A DNA stretch of 64,000 bases from DATHAP01 sp963762865 (GTDB taxonomy: Bacteria; Actinomycetota; Actinomycetes; JACCUZ01): NCBI GenBank assembly GCA_963762865.1, contig CAVXNC010000014.1:62001-126000 (forward strand), in the 5' to 3' direction. Of this stretch, positions 1 to 8,358 are shown one piece after another. The notes under the pieces are model-generated. The model ran no database searches. It was given only the letters and a program-made list of their open reading frames with translations, and was not told where the DNA came from. The stretch's first letter is position 1; every line of letters starts with the position of its first letter. The position numbers and the translations under genes were made by a program.

Positions 1-410
1 TCGAGCAGCTCGCCGAGCTCGGCGACCCGTCGGGTCTCCCGGGCACGGTCCAGCCCGTAGATGGCGGCGAGCATCCGCAGCGACTGCCGGGGGCTGAGCT
101 CGAACCAGAGCTGCGAGCGCTGACCGAAGAGGGTGCCGGTGCGCTCGGAGAGCCTGCGCCGCTGCTGCCACGGCACCAGCCCGAGCACGCGGGCGGTGCC
201 GGCGGTCGGGTGCAGGATGCCGGTGAGCATCTTGATCGAGGTCGACTTCCCGGCGCCGTTGGGGCCGATGAAGGCGAGCCGCTCACCACGGGACACCGAG
301 AGCGTCAGGTCGTGGACCGCGTCGACGGCGCCGGAGGACCCGCGGAACCGCTTGGTGATCCCGGCCGCCTCGATGGCCGGGGCACCTCGCTGCAGCTCCG
401 GCATCCCCAT
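1..410 (-). CDS. ABC transporter ATP-binding protein, N-terminal part (cut by left edge)
   Basis: Only the first ~136 residues are in the window; the gene runs off the left edge. The reverse strand encodes a typical nucleotide-binding domain: a Walker A stretch FIGPNGAGKSTS near residue 50, then a Q-loop region (LFGQRSQLWFE). The family powers ABC-2 type drug or lipid exporters at the membrane. I chose the ATG at 410; a second in-frame ATG lies at 404. A good Shine-Dalgarno (gggagga, 421-427) sits about 10 nt upstream of 410. It follows two ABC permease genes on the same strand after a 75-bp gap, so it may belong to the same operon or start a second exporter. Signature and Walker B motifs are outside the window. 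Confidence 0.9.
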   Translation of the reverse strand, partial: MGMPELQRGAPAIEAAGITKRFRGSSGAVDAVHDLTLSVSRGERLAFIGPNGAGKSTSIKMLTGILHPTAGTARVLGLVPWQQRRRLSERTGTLFGQRSQLWFELSPRQSLRMLAAIYGLDRARETRRVAELGELL

Positions 411-485
411 CGCCCGATCATCCTCCCGTGACCCGGCACCGACCATCGAATACCGGCCCGACACGATGGATGGCAACGCTGGGGC

Positions 486-1304
486 TCACTTGAGGAGGAG
501 CTTCTCCAGCCGTCGGCCGGTGACCACGAGACCGACGACGCCGAGCAGCACGAGGACCAGCACGTGCCAGAGCGAGCCGAGGCCGACCGACCCGGTCGTG
601 AGCTCTCGCAGCAGCTGCGCGGAGTGGTAGAGCGGGGACAGCCGCACCACCCACTGCAGCGACTCCGGGTAGACCGAGATCGGGTAGAACGTCGCCGAGA
701 AGAGGAAGAGCGGCAGCTGCACGAGCGTGATGTAGCTGAAGTCCTGCCAGCTGCGCATGTAGGTCGTGCACGCCGTCCCGGCCGCCGCGAAGCAGAAGCC
801 GGTCAGCACCACGGCGGGCAGCGCCAGGAGCGCCCACCACGACGTGATCAGCCCCATGAAGAGCATCAGGACGATGAAGGAGACCGAGTAGAGCGACCCG
901 CGCGCCAGCGCCCAGGTGATCTCGCCGACGGCCACGTCGACGGGGGTCACCGGAGTCGCGAGCACCGCGTCGTACAGCTTGTTGTACTTCAGCTTGAAGA
1001 ACAGCCCGAACGTCGCGTCGATGACCGCACCGTTCATCGCGCTGGCCGCGAGCATCGCCGGCGCCACGAACGCGGTGTAGGTGACGACCTGGCCGCCCGG
1101 CAGCTCGACGTCGCCGACCAGCTGCGAGACGCCGACCCCGATCGAGAAGAGGTAGAACACCGGCTCGAGGAAGCCCGAGACCAGCACCAGCCACTCGTTG
1201 CGGTAGACCCGCACGTTGCGCTCCACCAGGTAGCGCGCGCCGCCGGAACCCACCAGCCGGCGGGTCAGGACCGGCGGCGCCACGCGCAGGGTGCCGGGGG
1301 TCAC
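486..1304 (-). CDS. ABC-2 type transporter permease (distal subunit)
   Basis: A 272-residue integral membrane protein with about six hydrophobic segments, typical of DrrB/ABC-2 export permeases. It probably pairs with the 1301-2134 permease and is driven by the ATPase at 2131-3099. The open frame extends far upstream, but that extension lies over the neighbouring permease and is a shadow. The GTG at 1304 is preferred because it overlaps the upstream TGA in a GTGA, as every junction in this operon does. The N-terminus is short and basic (RYLVERNVRVYRNEW), followed by the first membrane span. The substrate cannot be told from sequence. Confidence 0.88.
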   Translation of the reverse strand: MTPGTLRVAPPVLTRRLVGSGGARYLVERNVRVYRNEWLVLVSGFLEPVFYLFSIGVGVSQLVGDVELPGGQVVTYTAFVAPAMLAASAMNGAVIDATFGLFFKLKYNKLYDAVLATPVTPVDVAVGEITWALARGSLYSVSFIVLMLFMGLITSWWALLALPAVVLTGFCFAAAGTACTTYMRSWQDFSYITLVQLPLFLFSATFYPISVYPESLQWVVRLSPLYHSAQLLRELTTGSVGLGSLWHVLVLVLLGVVGLVVTGRRLEKLLLK

Positions 1305-2134
1305 GAGACCAGCCGCCGGGTGAAGTTGCGCAGCGCCCACACGAAACCGACGGCGATCCACAGGCACAGGTAGGCGACGTGCCCGAGGGACGGCAGCAGC
1401 TCGGGCGTGCCCAGGGCGAGGTCGCGGCACAGCTCGACGCCGTGCCACAGCGGTGTCGCGACGGCGATCGGCTCCAGCCAGTCGGGCAGCTGCGAGATCG
1501 GGAAGAACGTGCCGGAGAAGAGGAACATCGGCATGATCGCGAAGCGGAAGACCAGCGCGAAGCCGCTGTCCGTTTCGAGGGTCGCTGCGAAGCCGAACAT
1601 CCCCGGCACCCACGCGACCCCGGTGAGCACCGCAGCCGGGATGCAGAGCACCGCCCACGGCGAGTGCAGCGTGCCGAAGAGCGCCATGATGACCAGGAAC
1701 ACCGCGGCCGAGATCGCCAGGCGGATGGACACCCAGATGATGTGTCCGGCCAGCACGTCGCGGATGCGCAGCGGTGACGCGAGCTGGGCGTGGTACTGCC
1801 TCGCCCACTTGATCGCGCCCAGCACCGGGTAGCTCGACTCGAACGCCGCCTGCTGCATCACGCTGGCCGCCATCAGGCCGGGCGCGATGAAGTCGAGGTA
1901 GCTGACACCGCCGAGGGTGGACGTCTGAGCACCGTCGTCGACGATGGAGCCGAGGCCGAGTCCCATCGCGGCCAGGAACCCCAACGGGGTCAACACGGTA
2001 GGCGCCCACGTGCCTCGCCAGGTGCGGCGGTACTGCACGCGCCAGAAGTCGACGGCGCGCGCAGTCAGCACTGCGCCGGAGGGTGCAGGGGCCAGCCCTC
2101 CGGACGTACGCCCGGAAGCGCTCACGACGCTCAC
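1301..2134 (-). CDS. ABC-2 type transporter permease (proximal subunit)
   Basis: A 277-residue ABC-2 membrane permease with hydrophobic segments along its length and the usual family pattern around LFSGTFFPISQLP. It sits directly after its ATPase and before a second permease, so the exporter is probably a heterodimeric permease pair with one ATPase. The start is the GTG at 2134, overlapping the ATPase stop codon by 4 nt (GTGA). Longer readings in this frame run into the ATPase gene and are not credible. The substrate is unknown; such three-gene sets export antibiotics, lipids or glycoconjugates in actinomycetes. Confidence 0.88.
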   Translation of the reverse strand: MSVVSASGRTSGGLAPAPSGAVLTARAVDFWRVQYRRTWRGTWAPTVLTPLGFLAAMGLGLGSIVDDGAQTSTLGGVSYLDFIAPGLMAASVMQQAAFESSYPVLGAIKWARQYHAQLASPLRIRDVLAGHIIWVSIRLAISAAVFLVIMALFGTLHSPWAVLCIPAAVLTGVAWVPGMFGFAATLETDSGFALVFRFAIMPMFLFSGTFFPISQLPDWLEPIAVATPLWHGVELCRDLALGTPELLPSLGHVAYLCLWIAVGFVWALRNFTRRLVS

Positions 2135-3099
2135 TCGACCAGACTCCGTCCGGTGAGGCGGAGGAAGACGTCCTCCAGCGACGACCGCCGGACGAGGACC
2201 GACTGCGTGACGACACCCGCGCCGTGCACCTCGGCCACCGTCGCGTCCCCGTCGTTGCTGTAGAGCAGCACCCGGTCGGGCAGCACCTCGACCCGGCTGA
2301 CCAGCCGGTGCAGCGGGCGCTCGGACTCGCCGACGAGTGCCTCGACCTTCTCCCCCGCGACCTCGTTCTCGCCGGCGGTGAACCGCAGCTCGACCACCTC
2401 GCGGGTGGACCACTCCTGGATCAGGCCCGCCGGGGAGCCCTCGGCGGCGATCTTGCCGCCGTCCATGACGACCAGGCGGTCGCAGAGCTGCTCGGCCTCG
2501 TCCATGTAGTGCGTCGTGAGGACCAGGGTCACGCCCTGCTGCTTGAGCCGGAAGAGCCGGTCCCAGACGACGTGGCGGGCCTGCGGGTCGAGCCCGGTCG
2601 TCGGCTCGTCGAGCAGCAGCAGGTCGGGCTCGTTGACCAGCGAGCGCGCGATGGTGAGGCGGCGCTTCATGCCGCCCGACAGCGGCTCCACGAGGCTGCT
2701 CGCGCGCTCCTCGAGCTGGACGAACTCCAGCAGCCGCTTGGCCCGCTCCGCGGACTCGTGCCGGGAGAGCCCGAAGTAGCGGGCATAGACGACGAGGTTC
2801 TCGAAGACCGAGAGCTCGAAGTCGAGGGTGTCCTCCTGCGGGACGACGCCGAGCCGGGCCCGGATCCGCGCGCCGTCGGCGGCCGGGTCGTGACCGAGGA
2901 CCCGCAGCGTCCCCTCGGTGACCGGGGAGACGCAGCCGATCATCCGCATCGTCGACGACTTGCCGGCGCCGTTGGGGCCGAGGAAGCCGAACGCCTCTCC
3001 CCGGGCCACGTCGACGTCGATCCCGTCGACCGCGGTGAAGGAGCCGAAGCGCTTCACCAGCCCCCGGGCGTGGATGAGTGGCAGCTCGTCGGTCGGCAC
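2131..3099 (-). CDS. ABC transporter ATP-binding protein (DrrA-like), first gene of exporter operon
   Basis: A 322-residue ATPase with all core motifs in order: Walker A LGPNGAGKSSTMRMIG near residue 40, signature LSGGMKRRLTIARSL, Walker B LLLLDEPTTGLDP and the switch His in LTTHYMDEAEQL. The C-terminal ~80 residues match the DrrA-like extension. It drives the two permeases encoded downstream. The start is the GTG at 3099: a TAGGGT -10 box lies 7 nt upstream and there is no Shine-Dalgarno, which fits a leaderless mRNA. The open frame upstream of this GTG has no family similarity. It faces away from lhr across a 160-bp spacer that holds a large inverted repeat. Confidence 0.93.
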   Translation of the reverse strand: MPTDELPLIHARGLVKRFGSFTAVDGIDVDVARGEAFGFLGPNGAGKSSTMRMIGCVSPVTEGTLRVLGHDPAADGARIRARLGVVPQEDTLDFELSVFENLVVYARYFGLSRHESAERAKRLLEFVQLEERASSLVEPLSGGMKRRLTIARSLVNEPDLLLLDEPTTGLDPQARHVVWDRLFRLKQQGVTLVLTTHYMDEAEQLCDRLVVMDGGKIAAEGSPAGLIQEWSTREVVELRFTAGENEVAGEKVEALVGESERPLHRLVSRVEVLPDRVLLYSNDGDATVAEVHGAGVVTQSVLVRRSSLEDVFLRLTGRSLVE

Positions 3100-3106
3100 C
3101 TGACCG

Positions 3107-3112
3107 ACCCTA
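3107..3112 (-). promoter_or_regulatory. -10 box (TAGGGT) for the ABC exporter operon
   Basis: TAGGGT on the minus strand ends 7 nt before the GTG at 3099. This fits the actinobacterial TANNNT -10 consensus placed for a leaderless transcript. No convincing -35 is visible. Confidence 0.5.
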
Positions 3113-3161
3113 GATCGACCCGGCGACAGCCGGGCAACCGAGTTTCCCGCCCCTTGTCGAC

Positions 3162-3211
3162 TGGCGAGCTGCGGCTGATCTTGACCGGTCAAGGGCAGCC
3201 GCAACGCGCCA
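3162..3211. repeat. 50-bp inverted repeat in the divergent ABC/lhr spacer
   Basis: Two 25-nt arms meet at 3186/3187 with no loop; 21 of 25 positions pair. The centre is a perfect 12-bp palindrome, TTGACCGGTCAA (3181-3192), flanked by GCGGCTG (3171-3177) and CAGCCGC (3196-3202). It lies behind the ABC operon promoter and about 50 bp before the lhr start. It could be a regulator operator, a cruciform, or a palindromic repeat element. The lack of a loop and of a T-tract makes a terminator unlikely. Confidence 0.7.
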
Positions 3212-3259
3212 CTGGAGCAGGGCCGGCAAGGTGTCGGTGGCCTGGGTGAGGATGGGTGG

Positions 3260-6200
3260 GTGACCCCCCGGTTCTCACCCGCCACCCAGGCGTGGTTCGA
3301 CGCGTCGTTCAGCGCGCCGACGGCGGCCCAGGACGGGGCGTGGGACGCCATCGGCTCGGGCAGCAACGCCCTGGTGGTCGCCCCGACCGGGTCGGGCAAG
3401 ACGTTGGCCGCGTTCCTGTGGTCGATCGACCGGCTGGCCAGCGACCCGGCCCCGGCCGACCGCCGGCACCGGTGCCGGGTGCTCTACGTGTCGCCGATGA
3501 AGGCGCTGGCCGTCGACGTCGAGCGCAACCTGCGGGCTCCCCTGACCGGCATCCGGCACGCCGCGACCCGGCTGGGGCTGCCGGAACCCGACCTCACGGT
3601 CGGTGTCCGCTCCGGTGACACCCCGGCCGACGAGCGGCGCCGTTTCGGACGTACGCCTCCCGACATCCTGATCACCACCCCGGAGTCGCTGTTCCTGATC
3701 CTGACCTCGCAGGCCCGCGAGTCGCTGCGCGGCGTCGAGACCGTCATCGTCGACGAGGTGCACGCGGTCGCCGGGACCAAGCGCGGCGCGCACCTCGCCC
3801 TGTCGCTGGAGCGTCTCGACCAGCTGCTGGCGAAGCCGGCCCAGCGGGTCGGGCTGTCGGCGACGGTCCGCCCCGTCGAGGAGGTCGCCCGCTTCCTCGG
3901 CGGTGCGCACGACGTCGAGATCGTCCAGCCGCCGGCCGCCAAGCAGGTCGAGCTCGAGGTCATCGTGCCCGTCGAGGACCTCGGCGAGCTCGGCCAGACC
4001 ACGGGCGAGGTGAGCGGCTCCGCGGCCGGCGAGGAGCGACGTACCTCCATCTGGCCGCACGTCGAGGAACGCATCGTCGACCTCGTCTCCGCGCACCGCT
4101 CGACCATCGTCTTCGCCAACTCCCGCCGGCTCGCCGAGCGGCTCTGCGCGCGGCTGAACGAGATCAACTACGAGCGCGTCACCGGCGAGGAGCTGCCCGA
4201 CCCCGGCTCGCTGCAGCCGGCCGCCGTCATGGCGCAGGCCGGGTCGTCGGCGGGGCGCCCGGAGGACGGTGTCGTCCCCGAGATCGCCCGCGCGCACCAC
4301 GGCTCGGTGTCCAAGGAGCAGCGCGGCCAGATCGAGGAGGCGCTCAAGGCCGGCCGGCTGCCCGCTGTCGTCGCAACGTCGTCGCTCGAGCTCGGCATCG
4401 ACATGGGGGCCGTCGACCTCGTCATCCAGGTCGAGTCGCCGCCGTCGGTCGCCAGCGGCCTGCAGCGCGTCGGCCGCGCCGGCCACCAGGTCGGCGCGGT
4501 GTCCCGCGGTGTCATCTTCCCCAAGTACCGCGGCGACCTCGTGCAGACCGCAGTCGTCGCCGAGCGGATGCGCGACGGCGCGATCGAGGCCCTCCGCTAC
4601 CCGCGCAACCCGCTCGACGTGCTCGCCCAGCAAGTCGTCGCGATGGTGTCGGTCGAGGAGTGGGACGTCGAGGTCATGTTCGACGTCGTACGCCGCGCAG
4701 CGCCCTACAGCGCCCTGCCGCGGTCTGCTTTCGAGTCGGTGCTCGACATGCTGGCCGGGCGCTACCCGAGCGACGAGTTCGCCGAGCTTCGGCCGCGACT
4801 GGTGTGGGACCGGGTGGGCGGGGTCGTGACGGGGCGGCCGGGCGCGCAGCGGCTGGCGGTGACCAGCGGCGGGACCATCCCGGACAGGGGTCTCTTCGGG
4901 GTCTTCCTGGTGGGAGAGAAGCAGAGCCGGGTGGGCGAGCTCGACGAGGAGATGGTCTACGAGTCGCGGGTGGGCGACGTGTTCACCCTCGGCTCGACGT
5001 CATGGCGCATCGAGGACATCACGCACGACCGGGTGCTGGTGACGCCGGCGCCTGGCCAGCCGGGACGGCTGCCCTTCTGGAAGGGCGACGCCCCCGGGCG
5101 GCCGGTCGAGCTGGGTCGCGCGCTGGGCGCGTTCACCCGGGAGATCTCGGCGCTGTCACCGGAGGCCGCTCGCGAGCGGGTGATGGCCGGCGGGCTCGAC
5201 ACCTGGGCGGCCGACAACCTGCTGGCCTACCTGCGCGAGCAGCGGGAGGCGACGGGACACCTGCCGGACGACCGCACGATCGTGGTCGAGCGCTTCCGCG
5301 ACGAGCTCGGTGACTGGCGGGTCGCGATCCACTCGCCCTTCGGAGCGCCGGTGCACGCGCCATGGGCGCTGGTCGTGTCGGCGCGGCTGCGCGAACGCTT
5401 CGGCGTCGACGTGCAGGCGATGCACTCCGACGACGGCATCGTGCTGCGGCTGCCCGACGTCGAGCTCGAGGACGGCGGTGCGCCGGAGGCGGTCGGGCTG
5501 GCCGTGGTGGAGCCCGACGACGTCGAGCCGCTGGTGACCGCGGAGGTCGGCGGGTCGGCGCTCTTCGCGTCCCGGTTCCGGGAGTGCGCGGCGCGAGCGC
5601 TTCTCCTGCCGCGTCGCGACCCCGGCCGCCGGACCCCGTTGTGGCAGCAGCGGCAGCGCTCGGCGCAGCTGCTGTCGGTCGCCAGCGACTACGGGTCCTT
5701 CCCGATCGTGCTGGAGACGATGCGTGAGTGCCTGCAGGACGTCTTCGACGTGCCCGGGCTGGTCGGTCTCATGCGCGACGTCGAGTCGCGGACCGTTCGC
5801 TTCGTCGAGGTGGAGACCCAGCAGCCGTCGCCCTTCGCGCGGTCCCTGCTGTTCGGCTACGTCGCGCAGTTCCTCTACGAGGGCGACTCGCCGCTGGCCG
5901 AGCGACGCGCGCAGGCCTTGTCGCTGGACGCCACGCTGCTGGCCGAGCTGCTCGGTCAGCAGGGCTACGGCGCGTTGCGCGACCTGCTCGACCAGGGGGC
6001 CATCGAGTCGCTGGCCCAGGACCTGCAACGGCTCTCCGACGAGCGCCGGGCACGCGACCTCGAGGGCGTCGCCGACCTGTTGCGGATCCTCGGACCGCTG
6101 AGCACCGCGGAGGCGGTCGAGCGCGGCGCGACGCCGGCGTGGCTGGCCGGCCTCGAGGAGGCCCGTCGGGCGATCCGGGTTCGGGTTGCCGGCGAGGAGC

Positions 6201-7915
6201 GGTGGGCTGCGGTCGAGGACGCGGCCCGGCTGCGGGACGCCCTCGGCACCCCCATGCCGGTTGGTGTGCCGGGCGCCTTCCTGGAGCCGGTGCGCGACCC
6301 GGTCGGCGACCTGGTGGCCCGCTACGCACGTACCCACGTGCCCTTCCATGCCGGCGCGGTGGCCGAGCGCTACGCGCTGGGACCGGCCGTCGTGGGGGCG
6401 GCGCTCGACCGGCTGGCCGCGGCCGGGCGGGTGGTGGCGGGTGAGTTCCTGCCGGGCGGCTCGGGCCACGAGTGGTGCGACGCCGAGGTGCTGCGCACGC
6501 TGCGCCGCCGGTCGCTCGCCAGCCTCCGAAAGGAGGTCGAGCCGGTGCCGGTCGAGGCGCTGTCGGCGTTCCTGCCGGCGTGGCAGCAGGTCGGCGGCCG
6601 GCTGCGTGGCGCGGAGGGCGTGCTGCGGGCGGCCGAGCAGCTGCAGGGTGCCCAGGTCCCCGCGTCCGCCCTGGAGTCGCTGGTGCTGCCCGCCCGGGTC
6701 GTGGGCTACTCCCCCGCGATGCTCGACGAGCTGTGCGCGGCCGGCGAGGTCGTCTGGCGCGGGCACGGCGCGCTGCCCGGCTCCGACGGCTGGGTCTCGC
6801 TGCACCTCGCGGACGCCGCCCCCCTGACGCTGCCGGAGCCCGACGCCGACGCGGTGGCGACGCCGCTGCACGAGTCGGTGCTGGCGACCCTCGACGGCGG
6901 CGGCGCGTTCTTCTTCCGCGGTCTCTCCGACGCGGTGGGCTCGACCGACGACAAGGCGCTGGTCGCGGCACTGTGGGACCTCGTCTGGTCTGGTCACCTC
7001 ACCAACGACACCCTCGCACCGCTGCGGCAGCTGGTCGCCGGCGGCGGTGGACGGGGCGGCGGCGCGCACAAGAGCCGGGCCGCGACCCCGCGCGGCCGCT
7101 ACGGGCGCCCACGACCCGGCATGGCGGGACGGCCGGCGCTGCCGACCCGCACCGGCCCGCCGACCGCGGCCGGTCGGTGGTCGCGGCTGCCCGACATCGA
7201 GCCGGACCCGACCCGGCGGGCGCACACGCTGGCCGAGATCCTGCTCGACCGGCACGGCGTCCTCACCCGGGGTGCGGTCATGGCCGAGCGGGTGACAGGG
7301 GGCTTCGCCGCGGTCTACCGGGTCCTCGCCGGCTTCGAGGAGGCCGGCCGGGCGCGGCGCGGCTACTTCGTCGAGGGCCTCGGCGCGGCACAGTTCGCCC
7401 AGCCGGGCGCGGTCGACCGGGTGCGCGCGACAGCGACTGCCCTGGAGCGGGCCGCCGAGCCGCCAGCCGCCGAAGCCTGGGCGCCGCACCGGCCGGCCGG
7501 CAGCACCGACGCGACCGGGCCGCGGGCCGTGGTGCTCGCCGCCACCGACCCGGCGAACCCGTTCGGTGCCGCCGTCGCGTGGCCGGCCCGGCCGGCCAAG
7601 GACGGAGTGGGCGCCGAGCGGATGGACGCCGGCCACCGGCCGGGCCGCAAGGCCGGCGCGCTGGTCGTGCTCGTCGACGGCCGCCTGGTGCTCTACGTCG
7701 AGCGCGGCGGCCGCACCCTGCTCACCTGGGCCGAGGACCAGCCAGCCCTGCAGCCGGCCGTCGACGCGCTCTCGCTCGCCGTGCGCGAGGGGCACCTCGG
7801 CCGGCTGACGGTGGAGCGGGCCGACGGCGCCGGTGTCCTCGACTCGCCGCTCGGCCGGGCGCTGGAGGAGGCCGGTTTCCACGCGACCCCGCGGGGCCTC
7901 AGACTCCGGGTATGA
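3260..7915 (+). CDS. lhr: ATP-dependent helicase Lhr (large superfamily 2 helicase)
   Basis: A 1,551-residue SF2 3'-5' helicase, the usual size for actinobacterial Lhr, which unwinds DNA:RNA hybrids and DNA and acts in repair. Visible motifs: Walker A APTGSGKTLAAF near residue 45, DEVHAV (Walker B, near 166), motif III SATVRP, and motif VI QRVGRAGHQ near 402. The Lhr winged-helix and beta-barrel domains follow, then the long C-terminal Lhr-CTD. A low-complexity Arg/Gly/Pro patch lies near residues 1265-1310. The GTG at 3260 is the first usable start; upstream ATG/GTG triplets are out of frame. Its stop overlaps the next gene (ATGA). Confidence 0.95.
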   Translation: MTPRFSPATQAWFDASFSAPTAAQDGAWDAIGSGSNALVVAPTGSGKTLAAFLWSIDRLASDPAPADRRHRCRVLYVSPMKALAVDVERNLRAPLTGIRHAATRLGLPEPDLTVGVRSGDTPADERRRFGRTPPDILITTPESLFLILTSQARESLRGVETVIVDEVHAVAGTKRGAHLALSLERLDQLLAKPAQRVGLSATVRPVEEVARFLGGAHDVEIVQPPAAKQVELEVIVPVEDLGELGQTTGEVSGSAAGEERRTSIWPHVEERIVDLVSAHRSTIVFANSRRLAERLCARLNEINYERVTGEELPDPGSLQPAAVMAQAGSSAGRPEDGVVPEIARAHHGSVSKEQRGQIEEALKAGRLPAVVATSSLELGIDMGAVDLVIQVESPPSVASGLQRVGRAGHQVGAVSRGVIFPKYRGDLVQTAVVAERMRDGAIEALRYPRNPLDVLAQQVVAMVSVEEWDVEVMFDVVRRAAPYSALPRSAFESVLDMLAGRYPSDEFAELRPRLVWDRVGGVVTGRPGAQRLAVTSGGTIPDRGLFGVFLVGEKQSRVGELDEEMVYESRVGDVFTLGSTSWRIEDITHDRVLVTPAPGQPGRLPFWKGDAPGRPVELGRALGAFTREISALSPEAARERVMAGGLDTWAADNLLAYLREQREATGHLPDDRTIVVERFRDELGDWRVAIHSPFGAPVHAPWALVVSARLRERFGVDVQAMHSDDGIVLRLPDVELEDGGAPEAVGLAVVEPDDVEPLVTAEVGGSALFASRFRECAARALLLPRRDPGRRTPLWQQRQRSAQLLSVASDYGSFPIVLETMRECLQDVFDVPGLVGLMRDVESRTVRFVEVETQQPSPFARSLLFGYVAQFLYEGDSPLAERRAQALSLDATLLAELLGQQGYGALRDLLDQGAIESLAQDLQRLSDERRARDLEGVADLLRILGPLSTAEAVERGATPAWLAGLEEARRAIRVRVAGEERWAAVEDAARLRDALGTPMPVGVPGAFLEPVRDPVGDLVARYARTHVPFHAGAVAERYALGPAVVGAALDRLAAAGRVVAGEFLPGGSGHEWCDAEVLRTLRRRSLASLRKEVEPVPVEALSAFLPAWQQVGGRLRGAEGVLRAAEQLQGAQVPASALESLVLPARVVGYSPAMLDELCAAGEVVWRGHGALPGSDGWVSLHLADAAPLTLPEPDADAVATPLHESVLATLDGGGAFFFRGLSDAVGSTDDKALVAALWDLVWSGHLTNDTLAPLRQLVAGGGGRGGGAHKSRAATPRGRYGRPRPGMAGRPALPTRTGPPTAAGRWSRLPDIEPDPTRRAHTLAEILLDRHGVLTRGAVMAERVTGGFAAVYRVLAGFEEAGRARRGYFVEGLGAAQFAQPGAVDRVRATATALERAAEPPAAEAWAPHRPAGSTDATGPRAVVLAATDPANPFGAAVAWPARPAKDGVGAERMDAGHRPGRKAGALVVLVDGRLVLYVERGGRTLLTWAEDQPALQPAVDALSLAVREGHLGRLTVERADGAGVLDSPLGRALEEAGFHATPRGLRLRV

Positions 7916-8358
7916 CGGAGGACGCGGGGACCGGCGACTGGGCGGCCCGCAGGCGGGACGCCGCGGCCGAGCAGGTCGCCAGGCTGGACCGGGAACGTGC
8001 GGCCGAGACCGCCCAGGCGCGACGGCTCGTCGAGGACTTCGTCGCGGCAGCGAAGGCGGCCGGGCTGCCGGTCGTACCGCTGACTGCCGGTGCCATGAAC
8101 GGCCGCTCCCGCTACCGCACCGGCCTCACCGGCTGGTACCTCAAGCGCAACGGAGCGGTGGCTGTCGACGAGGACGGCCACTACTACCTGATGTCGGCGC
8201 CGACCAGTCTCGCGTCGCGCGTCACCGGCGCCACCGTGCGGCCCACCGACCCGCCGATGGTCGTCGGTCGCGGTGGCCGCGACGGTGAGTCGATCCCGCT
8301 CGCCGAGCTGCTCTCGCTCCGGTTGGCCGCCGGCCCGGGCGACGTCTGGAAGCCGTGA
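7912..8358 (+). CDS. Conserved hypothetical protein, 148 aa, downstream of lhr
   Basis: The ATG at 7912 overlaps the lhr stop (ATGA) and its own TGA overlaps the next gene's GTG, so it is translationally coupled on both sides. The N-terminal ~50 residues are charged and helical (Arg/Glu/Ala-rich, possible coiled coil). The C-terminal part is a small mixed fold with a GWYLKRNGAVAVDEDGHYY stretch. No signal peptide or membrane segment is visible. I do not recognise a characterised family. Codon usage matches its neighbours, so it is real. Confidence 0.75.
   Translation: MTEDAGTGDWAARRRDAAAEQVARLDRERAAETAQARRLVEDFVAAAKAAGLPVVPLTAGAMNGRSRYRTGLTGWYLKRNGAVAVDEDGHYYLMSAPTSLASRVTGATVRPTDPPMVVGRGGRDGESIPLAELLSLRLAAGPGDVWKP

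Noticed and set aside
1305..2216. Long N-terminal extension of the 486-1304 permease frame
   Set aside because: Lies entirely over the neighbouring permease in another frame and is Arg/Ala/Gly-rich; the GTGA overlap at 1301-1304 gives the natural start.
5156..7882. 908-codon minus-strand open frame inside lhr
   Set aside because: Arg/Gly/Pro-rich antisense shadow of a well-conserved helicase; no ribosome site and no recognisable motif.
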